Below the pieces are notes generated by a model. That model searched no databases. It saw only the letters and a program-made list of their open reading frames with translations, and was not told the DNA's origin. A DNA stretch of 58,234 nucleotides, taken from the NCBI GenBank assembly GCA_028698875.1, contig JAQVVR010000004.1, forward strand, positions 80,165-138,398, in the 5' to 3' direction. This DNA is from Candidatus Izemoplasmatales bacterium (GTDB lineage: Bacteria; Bacillota_I; Bacilli_A; Izemoplasmatales; Hujiaoplasmataceae). Below are positions 25,896 through 35,543 of the stretch, piece after piece; within the stretch, counting starts at the first letter, position 1; each line of letters opens with the position of its first letter. The position numbers were made by a program, and so were the translations under genes.

Positions 25896-27182
25896 ATGAT
25901 TGAAACACTTATTCGACCTTTGGAGAAAACTTGTCAAACAGTCTTAGGAATCTTAGAAAATAAATGTCAAAGATGTGGAGCAATTGTCGATTTGGACAAT
26001 CGCGATGGATATGGACAATTATATTGCCGAGAATGCCTGGCGTTTGGAAAGATAACGGAAAAAACGACACTTTTTCGATACGAACGAATTATTGCAAGGA
26101 AAGCTCATACATTGATTCTGCCCTTTACCTTATCAAAAAAGCAAAATGAAGCATCAAGGTTCGTTGTCAATTGTCTTAATCAGAAACAAATCGGTTTTTT
26201 ACATGCTGTTTGTGGGGCCGGAAAGACAGAGATACTATATGCTGGCATGCTAGATACTCTGAAAAAAGGGGAAAGAATTTGTTTTGCGATTCCCCGACGC
26301 GATATTGTTAACGATATTGTGTTACGGCTAAAGTCGGTTTTTCCCAACAGTGTTATAAAACCGTTGCATGCAAATGCCAAAGACGATGATAACGCAGATA
26401 TTGTTGTCTCTACTATCCACCAATTGATTCGCTATTATCATGAATTTGATGTAATCATCCTTGATGAGATTGATGCGTTTCCGTTTCGAGGTGATCCGCT
26501 ATTGCATCGTTTGGTAAAAAAAGCACTGACAATAGATGGCGTTTCCTTTTTGATGTCAGCGACGATTGACTCAGAATTAGCCCAAAGGATACATCGAGGC
26601 TTAATAAAAACCTTTACGATTTCAGCGCGTTTTCATGGTCAGTCTTTGGATATACCGCAAATAATCAATGTTATGGAACTGAATACGATAATCCAAAAAG
26701 ACCATAATTTGCCGGCTGTGATAATAAAATGGTTGAATTATCAGCAAAACAATCAGATTCAGGTGCTAATGTTTGTGCCAACGATCAAATATGGGATACT
26801 ACTTACCGAAACATTACGTTTGAAGGGATTTCTTGCCACGTTTGTTTCTAGCAAAAGTAATGACACAACAGATGTAATCGGTCATTTTCGCAAAGCAAAA
26901 TGGAATGTACTAGTCACAACCACCATCTTGGAACGAGGAGTAACTTTTAGTAACGTTGCGGTGGCGGTTATGGCAACTGACAATCAAATTTTTGATATCG
27001 ACACTTTAGTGCAAATATGCGGTCGTGTTGGCAGAAGCTGGGAATTTCCACACGGGGAAATCGTCTATTTTTGTGAAGAAAAAACAACCGCGATAATTAA
27101 ATCAATAAGGTATATAAAAAAAATGAACAGGCAAGGAAAAAGGGAAGGATTATTGAATAATGGAATGCCGAATTTGCGGTAA
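25896..27182 (+). CDS. comFA: Competence helicase ComFA
   Basis: ComFA (428 residues) is the DEAD-box-like ATPase that helps draw single-stranded DNA into the cell during transformation. An N-terminal four-cysteine zinc site is visible (C25-x2-C28 and C44-x2-C47). Walker A CGAGKTEILY is near residue 107, the DEID box near 189, SATI near 223, and a late helicase motif QICGRVGRSW near 374. ATG 25896 is preferred over in-frame ATG 25881, which lies inside the terminator stem. It overlaps the next small gene by 23 bp. No comE or pilus genes are in the window. Confidence 0.9.
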   Translation: MIETLIRPLEKTCQTVLGILENKCQRCGAIVDLDNRDGYGQLYCRECLAFGKITEKTTLFRYERIIARKAHTLILPFTLSKKQNEASRFVVNCLNQKQIGFLHAVCGAGKTEILYAGMLDTLKKGERICFAIPRRDIVNDIVLRLKSVFPNSVIKPLHANAKDDDNADIVVSTIHQLIRYYHEFDVIILDEIDAFPFRGDPLLHRLVKKALTIDGVSFLMSATIDSELAQRIHRGLIKTFTISARFHGQSLDIPQIINVMELNTIIQKDHNLPAVIIKWLNYQQNNQIQVLMFVPTIKYGILLTETLRLKGFLATFVSSKSNDTTDVIGHFRKAKWNVLVTTTILERGVTFSNVAVAVMATDNQIFDIDTLVQICGRVGRSWEFPHGEIVYFCEEKTTAIIKSIRYIKKMNRQGKREGLLNNGMPNLR

Positions 27183-27552
27183 ATATTTCAATGAAGAAAT
27201 TACTTTCGCATCTTTATTTGTTCCACGAACAATTTGTCCCCGTTGTAAAACCATATTTGTCCCCAAAATATATCACGAATGCATTCCTTTTACAAAAGGT
27301 ATAATAAACTATTTCTCAATTTACGACTTTGAAAACAATGATTATCGTCAAGACACATGGCTTTTCAAAAATATGGATAAATGCTTTTGTTTGGCGATTA
27401 ACAGTCAATCAGACTATGACATAATCATTTGCATTGGAGCAGTCGAATATGAAACGGCAACAGAATGGTTACCGGTTTTAGTTGCCTATCATAGAATCTT
27501 AATGATATCGTTGTTTTACTATGCTTTTGAACGTTATGAGTATCTTTTATAA
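27160..27552 (+). CDS. Short zinc-ribbon protein in the comFC position
   Basis: A 130-residue protein with two CxxC pairs (C3-x2-C6, C26-x2-C29), like the zinc finger at the N-terminus of ComFC. The remaining ~100 residues lack a recognisable phosphoribosyltransferase PRPP-binding motif, and the length is well below usual ComFC (about 200-240). It may be a shortened or highly diverged ComFC; I cannot decide. The start overlaps comFA by 23 bp with GAAGGA as a weak RBS about 10 bp upstream, so coupled translation with comFA is likely. Confidence 0.6.
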   Translation: MECRICGKYFNEEITFASLFVPRTICPRCKTIFVPKIYHECIPFTKGIINYFSIYDFENNDYRQDTWLFKNMDKCFCLAINSQSDYDIIICIGAVEYETATEWLPVLVAYHRILMISLFYYAFERYEYLL

Positions 27553-27573
27553 TGGAAATAACAGGGAGATTAG

Positions 27574-27602
27574 TTTACATAGATTTAGAAAAATGTTATA
27601 AT
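27574..27602 (+). promoter_or_regulatory. hpf promoter
   Basis: TTTACA (27574-27579), 17 bp, TATAAT (27597-27602) with extended TGT; one of the strongest promoters in the window. Confidence 0.85.
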
Positions 27603-27639
27603 CAAAACGTATTAAATAGACGATGAAGGAGTGAAAAAA

Positions 27640-28176
27640 ATGAAACTTGATGTAAGAGGCAAGAATGGTTTAGAAATCACCCCGGCAATCCGCAATTATG
27701 TTGAAAAGAAAATGCGAAGGATCGAAAGGATGTTTTCAGAGGATTTCGAGGCGTTTGTGGTCTGCAAAGTATATGCTGAACAAACCAAGGTTGAAATCAC
27801 CATACCGTTTAAATTTATTACGATAAGGGCCGAGGTGGAGGACAAAGACTTGTATGCCGCTATCGACCTAGCAACCGATAAACTGGAAGCGCAAATCCGC
27901 AAAAATAAGTACAAAATGAGCCGAAGTCTCCAAGAACGTACTGGCATCAAGGAAGCTTTCAACCAAGAAGAGTTCAATTTGGAAGCTTTAGAAAGGGAAT
28001 TAATTTCTCCTGTTAAGAAGAAACGAATTGCTTTAGATATTCTTTCCACAGAGGAAGCAATTACGCAGATGGATTTGCTTGGACATGACTTTTTCATCTA
28101 TCGCAATGAAGACAAAGAAGTATGTGTCATGTATTTGCGGGAAGATGGCAAATACGGATTGATTGAGACTCAATGA
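27640..28176 (+). CDS. hpf: Long-form ribosome hibernation promoting factor
   Basis: A 178-residue long HPF: N-terminal S30AE/YfiA domain (1-95, LDVRGKNGLEITPAIRNYVEKK) and the C-terminal dimerisation domain (about 125-178, AITQMDLLGHDFFIYRNEDK). Long HPF both silences 70S ribosomes and joins them as 100S dimers. ATG 27640 follows GAAGGAG; the in-frame GTG at 27631 is part of that RBS region. It is a single gene with its own strong promoter and terminator, just before secA as in many Bacillota. Confidence 0.95.
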   Translation: MKLDVRGKNGLEITPAIRNYVEKKMRRIERMFSEDFEAFVVCKVYAEQTKVEITIPFKFITIRAEVEDKDLYAAIDLATDKLEAQIRKNKYKMSRSLQERTGIKEAFNQEEFNLEALERELISPVKKKRIALDILSTEEAITQMDLLGHDFFIYRNEDKEVCVMYLREDGKYGLIETQ

Positions 28177-28185
28177 TGATTTACT

Positions 28186-28214
28186 AAGTGACCTTTTTAT
28201 AGGTCACTTTTTTT
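28186..28214 (+). terminator. hpf terminator
   Basis: AAGTGACCT (28186-28194), loop TTTTAT, AGGTCACTT (28201-28209), T-run. Confidence 0.9.
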
Positions 28215-28233
28215 ATATTAGGCGCAAATTTAG

Positions 28234-28263
28234 TTGAATATCTAGTCTTTACTATGATATGAT
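28234..28263 (+). promoter_or_regulatory. secA operon promoter
   Basis: TTGAAT (28234-28239), 18 bp, TATGAT (28258-28263) with extended TGA. It may drive the whole run to 42207. Confidence 0.7.
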
Positions 28264-28293
28264 AATACATGTAACTAAAGAGGTGAATGGTCC

Positions 28294-30777
28294 ATGTTTA
28301 ATCTATTTGATCCAAATCGTAAAGTTTTAAAACGTCTTGAAAAAATCGCTGATAAAGTTTTAGCCATGGAATCGTTGTATCGTGAGTATACAGATGACCA
28401 AATTCAGGCAAAGACGCTAGAATTCCGAGACCGTTTCCAAAATGGCGAAACCCTTGATAATATGCTTGTTGAAGCTTTCGCTCTTGTTCGTGAAGCATCG
28501 ACTCGTTCTACAGGAATGACCCCATTTAAAGTTCAAGTCATGGGCGCTATTGTCATTCATGAAGGCAATATTGCGGAAATGAAAACAGGTGAAGGAAAAA
28601 CATTGACTGCTGTTATGCCTGCTTACCTTAACGCGTTATCTGGTGATGGAGTTCATATTGTTACCGTAAATGAATACCTCGCCCGTCGTGAAGCCGAAGG
28701 AGAAATCGGTAATCTTTTCCGTTTTCTTGGCCTTACTGTTGGGTTAAACATTCGAGAAATATCCCCTGAAGAAAAACGCGAGGCCTATAAATGTGATATT
28801 TTGTATTCTACAAATAACGAGATGGGTTTTGACTACTTGCGAGATCATATGGCAATTTACAAAGAAAACATTGTTCAAAGACCTTTAAATTATGCCATCA
28901 TAGATGAAGTCGATTCGATTTTGATTGATGAGGCTAGAACGCCATTAATCATATCCGGTGGAGAAAAAAACTCTGGAGAAACTTATCAGCTTGCCAATCA
29001 ATTTGTCATCCACTTGGCTGAAGATGATTATACTCTCGACATTAAAGACAAAACAGTTAACTTAACAGAATCAGGTGTTGCTAAAGCGGAAGCCCATTTC
29101 CACTTGGCTAATCTTTATGATGTTGACAATGTCAATTTGTTACATCGGATTAATAATGCAATGAAAGCCAATTTTACTATGAGTCTGGATATCGATTATG
29201 TTGTTCAAGATGATAAAGTTATCATTGTTGACTCATTTACCGGTCGTTTGATGCATGGTCGGCAATTCTCAGAAGGGCTCCATCAGGCTTTAGAAGCAAA
29301 AGAAGCTGTTGCAATAAAAAAAGAAGCTACTGTTTTAGCAACAATCACTTTTCAAAATTATTTCCGCATGTATAAAAAATTATCAGGTATGACTGGTACT
29401 GCTAAAACTGAAGAGGAAGAATTTCGCAACATTTATAATATGTATGTTGTGGAGATTCCGACGAATATGCCCGTTATAAGAATTGACGATAATGATTTAA
29501 TATTCGCTACTATGCAAGCCAAATACCACGCTCTTGCTGATGAGATTGCTAGAAGACATGCATTAGGACAACCGCTTTTGATTGGTACAATCTCCATCGA
29601 AAGTTCAGAATTATTAAGCAGTTTACTGCGAAAAAAGGGAGTTAAACACGACGTACTAAATGCCAAACAACACGAACGGGAAGCAGAAATCGTTTTAAAT
29701 GCAGGGCAAATGAATGCTGTTACTATTGCCACTAATATGGCTGGTCGTGGTACTGATATTAAACTGGGACCGGGAGTCGTTGAATTGGGTGGATTAGCAG
29801 TCATCGGGACCGAACGGCATGAATCTCGTCGTATTGATAACCAGTTACGTGGACGTGGTGGTCGACAAGGAGATCCTGGATACTCTCGCTTTTACCTTTC
29901 CGCTGATGATGACTTGATGCGTCGATTCGGTGGGGATCGTTTTAAAAATATGATAAGAATGATTACCATGACAAAAGGATCTGATGTGGAAACGCCGCTT
30001 GATTATGGTATGTTTTCAAAACTGGTTTTACGAGCTCAACATCAAATTGAGGGTAACAACTTTGATCGTCGAAAATCGGTATTGCAATATGATGAAGTAC
30101 TCCGTCGTCAACGTGATATTATTTACAAACAACGAACCGATGTATTGTTTAAAGAATCCATTGAACCATCGGTTAATGACATGATTGAGGCTACCATTGA
30201 TGGGGTTCTCGAACAATACCCCAGCGATAAAAAAGCTCTTTTCGGGGCCTTGAACGTTTATTTCCCCAAAGAAGCTCTTGATGCGGGGATTATGGCAAAT
30301 CCCGCCACTGACATTAAACAATACGTCTTTGATGTCATTAAACGCGAAACAACAGTTAAAAAAGAGTTATCTTCGGAAACGATATATAACGATTTTCTCA
30401 AAGCAATCACGTTGCGCGTTGTCGACACTTACTGGGTGCGGCATATTGATGCGATGAGTGAGTTGCGACAGTCGGTTTCATTACAAAGTTATGGGCAGGT
30501 TAATCCATTTCGACAATATCAGGAACTTGGATTTCAGATGTTTGAAGTAATGGTAAAAAATATTCAAAATGATGTTACTCGGTTTGTTTTAAAAGCCCAA
30601 GTTCGTCAAAACGTCGATCGAGTTCAAGTTGCAAAACCAATGGGAACATCTTCAGGAAAAGAAGATGACAGCCATAAACGTCAACCGGTAAAAGCAGTTC
30701 AAAAAGTTGGTCGAAATGATCCATGTCCGTGTGGCAGTGGCAAAAAATATAAGTATTGCCATGGTATTAACAAATAA
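28294..30777 (+). CDS. secA: Preprotein translocase ATPase SecA
   Basis: SecA (827 residues) drives secretion through SecYEG. Walker A MKTGEGKTLTA is near residue 98, the DEVDSILIDEARTPLIIS segment near 205, and NMAGRGTDIKLGPG in the second motor domain near 480. A C-terminal zinc tail CPCGSGKKYKYCHG binds SecB-like partners, lipids or ribosomes in other species. AGAGGTGAA precedes ATG 28294. prfB follows 21 bp later, the classic secA-prfB pairing. secG lies separately at 55154. Confidence 0.97.
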   Translation: MFNLFDPNRKVLKRLEKIADKVLAMESLYREYTDDQIQAKTLEFRDRFQNGETLDNMLVEAFALVREASTRSTGMTPFKVQVMGAIVIHEGNIAEMKTGEGKTLTAVMPAYLNALSGDGVHIVTVNEYLARREAEGEIGNLFRFLGLTVGLNIREISPEEKREAYKCDILYSTNNEMGFDYLRDHMAIYKENIVQRPLNYAIIDEVDSILIDEARTPLIISGGEKNSGETYQLANQFVIHLAEDDYTLDIKDKTVNLTESGVAKAEAHFHLANLYDVDNVNLLHRINNAMKANFTMSLDIDYVVQDDKVIIVDSFTGRLMHGRQFSEGLHQALEAKEAVAIKKEATVLATITFQNYFRMYKKLSGMTGTAKTEEEEFRNIYNMYVVEIPTNMPVIRIDDNDLIFATMQAKYHALADEIARRHALGQPLLIGTISIESSELLSSLLRKKGVKHDVLNAKQHEREAEIVLNAGQMNAVTIATNMAGRGTDIKLGPGVVELGGLAVIGTERHESRRIDNQLRGRGGRQGDPGYSRFYLSADDDLMRRFGGDRFKNMIRMITMTKGSDVETPLDYGMFSKLVLRAQHQIEGNNFDRRKSVLQYDEVLRRQRDIIYKQRTDVLFKESIEPSVNDMIEATIDGVLEQYPSDKKALFGALNVYFPKEALDAGIMANPATDIKQYVFDVIKRETTVKKELSSETIYNDFLKAITLRVVDTYWVRHIDAMSELRQSVSLQSYGQVNPFRQYQELGFQMFEVMVKNIQNDVTRFVLKAQVRQNVDRVQVAKPMGTSSGKEDDSHKRQPVKAVQKVGRNDPCPCGSGKKYKYCHGINK

Positions 30778-30798
30778 AAGACAATTAGGTGAAGGGCT

Positions 30799-31896
30799 AT
30801 GTTAATTAGCGACTTAAAACAAATCATTGCGGAACTTGAGAGTGATTTTTGGGATTTGAAAGCGACACTTGATCCCGAAAAAATTAAACAAAATATATCG
30901 ATACTCGATTTGGAAACCGCCAAACCGGATTTTTGGTCGGATTCGAAAAAAGCTCAGGATATTTTTGTAGAAATCAATGAAAAAAAGGCGTTTTTATCCG
31001 CATATAATGACATTAAAGAAATACTAGACACCATAAAAGTAATGTATGAATTGGTACAAATAGATGAAACGATGGATATCGCGGATGCAGAGAGACTGAA
31101 ACGAGATTTTCGAGAAAAAACGGCATCACTTAGGGTCAAGGTTTTACTTAACAAACCATATGATAAGTTTAATGCTATTTTAGATTTTCATCCTGGTTCA
31201 GGAGGTACCGAGAGTCAAGACTGGGCACAAATGTTACTGCGGATGTATACAAGATGGGCTGAATCCAAAAAATATAAAATTACCATTTTGGATTACGAGG
31301 ACGGAGAAGAAGCCGGCCTTAAGTCCGCTACTATTCTCGTGGCGGGCAAAAATGCTTATGGTTACTTGAAAGCCGAATCTGGGGTTCATCGTTTGGTACG
31401 AATTTCCCCCTTTGATTCCGCCGCTCGTCGCCACACTTCGTTTGCATCGGTTTCCGTCGTTCCAGAAATTGACGAATCGATTGTTTTAGACATTAAAGAC
31501 GAAGATTTGAAAATTGATGTCTATCGATCATCTGGTAACGGGGGTCAGAGTGTTAATACTACCGACTCGGCAGTAAGAATCACCCATCTACCTACAAAAA
31601 TTGTTGTAACATGTCAAAACGAACGAAGTCAGATTCAAAATCGCGAAACAGCAATGAAAATCATTCGTGGTAAACTTTACCAATTGGAATTAGAGAAAAA
31701 ACAACATGAACTTGATGAACTAATGACTAACAAAGTAAGCAATTCTTGGGGTTCACAAATTCGATCATATGTTTTTTGCCCATACACAATGGTAAAAGAT
31801 CATCGAACAGATGCTGAGACAGGTAATGTTGAAAAAGTAATGAATGGCGACATAGATGAATTTATAACCGCATACTTAGTAAAATATAGCAAATAA
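30799..31896 (+). CDS. prfB: Peptide chain release factor 2, without the programmed frameshift
   Basis: RF2 (365 residues) reads UAA and UGA. The SPF anticodon-mimic motif is in RISPFDSAARRH (about 203) and the catalytic GGQ in SSGNGGQSVNTTDSAVR (about 248). The whole protein is encoded in one frame. At the place where most bacteria carry the CTT-TGA frameshift site, the sequence reads ACA CTT GAT, and no internal SD is present, so autoregulation by frameshifting is lost. RF2 also supports UGA as a stop here. AGGTGAAGGG precedes ATG 30799. Confidence 0.96.
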   Translation: MLISDLKQIIAELESDFWDLKATLDPEKIKQNISILDLETAKPDFWSDSKKAQDIFVEINEKKAFLSAYNDIKEILDTIKVMYELVQIDETMDIADAERLKRDFREKTASLRVKVLLNKPYDKFNAILDFHPGSGGTESQDWAQMLLRMYTRWAESKKYKITILDYEDGEEAGLKSATILVAGKNAYGYLKAESGVHRLVRISPFDSAARRHTSFASVSVVPEIDESIVLDIKDEDLKIDVYRSSGNGGQSVNTTDSAVRITHLPTKIVVTCQNERSQIQNRETAMKIIRGKLYQLELEKKQHELDELMTNKVSNSWGSQIRSYVFCPYTMVKDHRTDAETGNVEKVMNGDIDEFITAYLVKYSK

Positions 31897-31924
31897 AAAG
31901 TCCAAATAGAAACGAGATATCATT

Positions 31925-32857
31925 ATGATTGGAATTTTTCACATCCGTAACATTGGCAAATTTGAAACTTATGTTTTTTTAACTCTTGGCGTTTTTCTCA
32001 TGGCCTGCGCTTACTATTTTTTTGTAATTCCCTCAGGCCTTGTCGTTGGTGGGGCAACTGGTATCGCAATGATTGTCAGTCGCTATATACCTGGCATCCC
32101 GATTTCGCTTTTATCGCTTTGTTTCAATATGTTTTTTTTGCTAATGGGTTTGCTTTTTTTAGGCAAGAAGGAGTTTTATCGAACAGTCTATGGATCATTA
32201 CTATTTCCTGCGTTTTTAGCGTTATTTGAATTGTTGTTTTCAAATCTTATGTTTGCCGAAAGTGATTTACTTTTGATTACTTTGTATGCCGGGGGTTTAG
32301 CTGGCATGGGTTTTGGAATTGTATGTAAATATGGTGGATCAACTGGTGGGACAGATATTGCCATCAAAATTGTTAAGAAATACTCTAAGTTGTCTTTACA
32401 GATGAGTGTTTATCTTGTGGAAGCGACGATTATTATTGCCGGCGCTATAACTTTTCCTTTAGGTATTAATCAAGGTATAATTACCGCTTTATACGCAATT
32501 GTCGTTGTCATGATAACTGGAAAAGTATCTGATTCCTTTGTAATTGGCTCGCAATCAAAAAAAGCTGTAAACATTGTTACCGATCATCCAAAAGAACTTA
32601 AAGATGTTCTATTTGCGAAATTACGTCGTGGTGTGACTGAGATTCAAAGCCAAGGCGGATTTACTGAACATAAAAAAACCTTGTTAATCATGGTTATCTT
32701 GAACACTGAATACCACCGAGTTGTGCAAATCATCAGCGCTATTGACCCCAAGGCATTTGTTTATGTTACTCCTGCCTCGGAAATTCGTGGCGAATGGTCC
32801 AGCAAGGAAGAGGTGTTGGTGAACAGTGATTACAGTCCAAAACCTGAAAAAAAGTAA
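31925..32857 (+). CDS. YitT-family membrane protein
   Basis: A 310-residue protein with five or so membrane helices in residues 15-200 (VFLTLGVFLMACAYYFFVIP, GGATGIAMIVSRYIPGIPIS, YGGSTGGTDIAI), then a cytoplasmic DUF2179 domain (about 215-295). This is the YitT layout (DUF161 plus DUF2179); transport or lipid/drug roles have been suggested in some species but no substrate is established. The RBS is weak. The end overlaps recX by 32 bp. Confidence 0.85.
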   Translation: MIGIFHIRNIGKFETYVFLTLGVFLMACAYYFFVIPSGLVVGGATGIAMIVSRYIPGIPISLLSLCFNMFFLLMGLLFLGKKEFYRTVYGSLLFPAFLALFELLFSNLMFAESDLLLITLYAGGLAGMGFGIVCKYGGSTGGTDIAIKIVKKYSKLSLQMSVYLVEATIIIAGAITFPLGINQGIITALYAIVVVMITGKVSDSFVIGSQSKKAVNIVTDHPKELKDVLFAKLRRGVTEIQSQGGFTEHKKTLLIMVILNTEYHRVVQIISAIDPKAFVYVTPASEIRGEWSSKEEVLVNSDYSPKPEKK

Positions 32858-33650
32858 TAATCGTTATACAGTTACTTTTCAATTAAACGATAGTTCCGCC
32901 GCTGTTTTTTTAGTATCTGAGGATCTTGTCGTTGAATATCGCTTAATTCCGGGCAAAATTCTTGAGGATTTTGCCTTTCAGTCATTTAAAAAGGCCGCAG
33001 ATATCGATGAATATTTTCATAAAGCAATGAACTATGCAGTTCGTTATCCGCAAACAGAAGCAACGATGAAGAAATATTTGGAAAATCGGATGGTGCCAGA
33101 CGATAAAATTATAAGCATCATTGCGAAATTAAAGCAAATCGGAATTATTGACGATGAAGTATTTACAATTAACTATGTCGAGAATCATTTTCGTTTCCAC
33201 CATGAAGGAAAAATAAAAATTCGTTTTGATTTAAGGGGCAAAGGAGTTTGCGAAACAATCATTGAAAAAGGGATAAACACAATTGGAAATCAGGCCGAAA
33301 CCACGGCTATGGAGATACTATTTGATCGCAAACTATCATCGCTTAAATCAAAACCGCTTCGTAAAGGGATGCTACTGATGACACATTATTTAGTTGGCAA
33401 AGGATATGATCGCAGCATTTCCGAAGCATTTGTTATGGCCAAAGCGAATCAGTTTCATAATTCTATCGAGGAAATTGATTTGATACGTAAAGATTATGTT
33501 AAAATATGTAAACATTTGGGGATTACAAAAGCACTTGATCATTCTCAAAAAGAAAAAGTAATAAAATCATTGATGGCAAAAGGATATTCATATTTCACAA
33601 TTAAAAACCTAATCGAAAGCGGGTCATCAGATGATGAATCAACAGTATAA
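32826..33650 (+). CDS. recX: Recombination regulator RecX
   Basis: RecX (274 residues) modulates RecA filaments. It has the three-helix repeat layout, with YAVRYPQTEATMKKYLENR and IISIIAKLKQIGIIDDEVF near residues 70-120, and the RFDLRGKGV motif near 136. It starts with GTG 32826 inside the end of the YitT gene, after GAGGTG. Its own end overlaps the glgB start by 20 bp. recA is not in the window. Length matches Bacillus RecX (about 264). Confidence 0.85.
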   Translation: MITVQNLKKSNNRYTVTFQLNDSSAAVFLVSEDLVVEYRLIPGKILEDFAFQSFKKAADIDEYFHKAMNYAVRYPQTEATMKKYLENRMVPDDKIISIIAKLKQIGIIDDEVFTINYVENHFRFHHEGKIKIRFDLRGKGVCETIIEKGINTIGNQAETTAMEILFDRKLSSLKSKPLRKGMLLMTHYLVGKGYDRSISEAFVMAKANQFHNSIEEIDLIRKDYVKICKHLGITKALDHSQKEKVIKSLMAKGYSYFTIKNLIESGSSDDESTV

Positions 33651-35511
33651 TTTTGATGTCGCAGCCTTCTTGTCAGGGACATCCCAATCAGCATTTCAAA
33701 TGTTGGGTGCTAAATTGACTACCGATGAGCAAAATCATGTTAGCGGCGGATTATACTCTGTTTATGCGCCTCATGCTAAATCGGTATCCGTAGTTGGAGA
33801 TTTTAATAATTGGGATCCACAAAAACATGTGATGAAAAAAGTGGATAAATGCGGGATATACCAATTGTTTATTTCTGGGATCCAGCAATTAGACAATTAT
33901 AAATATGCTATCGTGACCGCTGCAAATAACACTATTCTCAAAGCTGATCCATATGCGTATTATGCCGATGTTCGCCCTAATACAGCCTCAAAAATTTATG
34001 ATCTTGAAGGTTTTCATTGGCATGATGAAGAATATCTTTTAAATCGAAAAAGCCACGATTATACCACGGAAAAAATGGCTATTTATGAAGTTCACCTTGG
34101 TTCTTGGATGAAGATATCGGAGTCTATCGGCGACAAGTATATGGAAATAGCCGATTCGTTAATACCATATGTCAAAAAAGAAGGTTTTACGCACATAGAA
34201 TTATTACCTATTACTGAGCATCCACTTGATGAATCTTGGGGATATCAAACGACCGGATATTACAGTGCTACGTCCCGATATGGAACGCCAAAGGATTTTA
34301 TGTCTTTCATTGATCGGTGTCATCAAAACGATATTGGTGTGATTATGGATTGGATTCCTGGACACACCTGTAAAGATGAACATGGCTTGATTTTGTTTGA
34401 TGGAGAACCATTGTATGAATATAGCGAATCCAAGATTCGCGAAAATGTTGTTTGGGGAACGGCAAATCTTGATTTAAGTAGTGGAGTTACTCGTAGTTTC
34501 TTGATTTCAAACGCAATATTTTGGGTGAAATATTACCACATTGATGGTTTTCGAATTGATGCTGTATCCAATATAATCTATTTTCTTGGCGACTCAAGAA
34601 ATGGTACTAATTATCCGGCCATCGATTTTCTGAAGAATTTATCAGTAGCCGTAAAACAATTTGATTCATCGGTTTTGTTGATTGCGGAAGATTCCACGGA
34701 TTACCCAGCTATCACCAAATCGGTTGCCGAAGGCGGAGTAGGGTTTGATTATAAATGGAATATGGGTTGGATGAATGATACACTTCGATATTTTGAAAAA
34801 GATCCAATTCACCGGCAATATCATCATGACCTGATAACATTTGGTTTGATTTATGCTTTTTCAGAAAAATTCATCTTGCCGCTATCTCATGATGAAGTCG
34901 TACATGGAAAACGATCTTTGGTATCGAAAATGCCTGGTGATGACTGGCAGAAATTTGCAAACTACCGAACCCTTTTGGGTTTGCAATTCGTTCATCCGGG
35001 TAAAAAGTTATTGTTTATGGGAGACGAATTTGGTCAAAGAGATGAATGGAAAGACAAAGGTGAGTTAGATTGGTTTTTACTGCAATACTCAGCCTACAGT
35101 CAGGCTGCAAAATATGTTCGGGATTTAATTGCCGTCTATAAACACCATAAGGCACTTTATGAACTAGACCATAATCCACAAGGATTTGAATGGATTGATG
35201 CCAACAATAAAGAACAGTCGGTTTTTTCGTTCATCCGTTACGCGAAAGATCCTAATGATTTTTGTATTGTTGTTATCAACATGACACCGCAGGCATATGA
35301 AACGTTTTCGTTTGGAGTCCCAAAACTAGGAACATATACAGAAATCCTCAACAGTGACAAAGAATTATATGGGGGATCAAATGTTTATAATGGAGTACCA
35401 GTGAAATCAATAATGCAAGCAAAGCATCAGTTTGAACAATCGCTTGTGATTAAATTAGCACCATTATCCATCTCCGTATTTGAATATACAAAACAAACTG
35501 TAAACCAATAA
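33631..35511 (+). CDS. glgB: 1,4-alpha-glucan (glycogen) branching enzyme
   Basis: GlgB (626 residues) creates alpha-1,6 branches in glycogen. An N-terminal CBM48 region (about 35-110, VYAPHAKSVSVVGDFNNWD) precedes the GH13 barrel: MDWIPGHT (about 240), FRIDAVSNIIY with the nucleophile Asp (about 310), LIAEDSTDYPAI with the acid Glu (about 350), and LPLSHDEVVHGK (about 418). All GH13 catalytic residues are present. Start ATG 33631 (or 33634) overlaps recX by 20 bp with only a weak SD, suggesting coupling to recX translation. Confidence 0.94.
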   Translation: MMNQQYNFDVAAFLSGTSQSAFQMLGAKLTTDEQNHVSGGLYSVYAPHAKSVSVVGDFNNWDPQKHVMKKVDKCGIYQLFISGIQQLDNYKYAIVTAANNTILKADPYAYYADVRPNTASKIYDLEGFHWHDEEYLLNRKSHDYTTEKMAIYEVHLGSWMKISESIGDKYMEIADSLIPYVKKEGFTHIELLPITEHPLDESWGYQTTGYYSATSRYGTPKDFMSFIDRCHQNDIGVIMDWIPGHTCKDEHGLILFDGEPLYEYSESKIRENVVWGTANLDLSSGVTRSFLISNAIFWVKYYHIDGFRIDAVSNIIYFLGDSRNGTNYPAIDFLKNLSVAVKQFDSSVLLIAEDSTDYPAITKSVAEGGVGFDYKWNMGWMNDTLRYFEKDPIHRQYHHDLITFGLIYAFSEKFILPLSHDEVVHGKRSLVSKMPGDDWQKFANYRTLLGLQFVHPGKKLLFMGDEFGQRDEWKDKGELDWFLLQYSAYSQAAKYVRDLIAVYKHHKALYELDHNPQGFEWIDANNKEQSVFSFIRYAKDPNDFCIVVINMTPQAYETFSFGVPKLGTYTEILNSDKELYGGSNVYNGVPVKSIMQAKHQFEQSLVIKLAPLSISVFEYTKQTVNQ

Positions 35512-35543
35512 GTAAAAAGTCATAAACAGAAGAAGGTGTCAAC

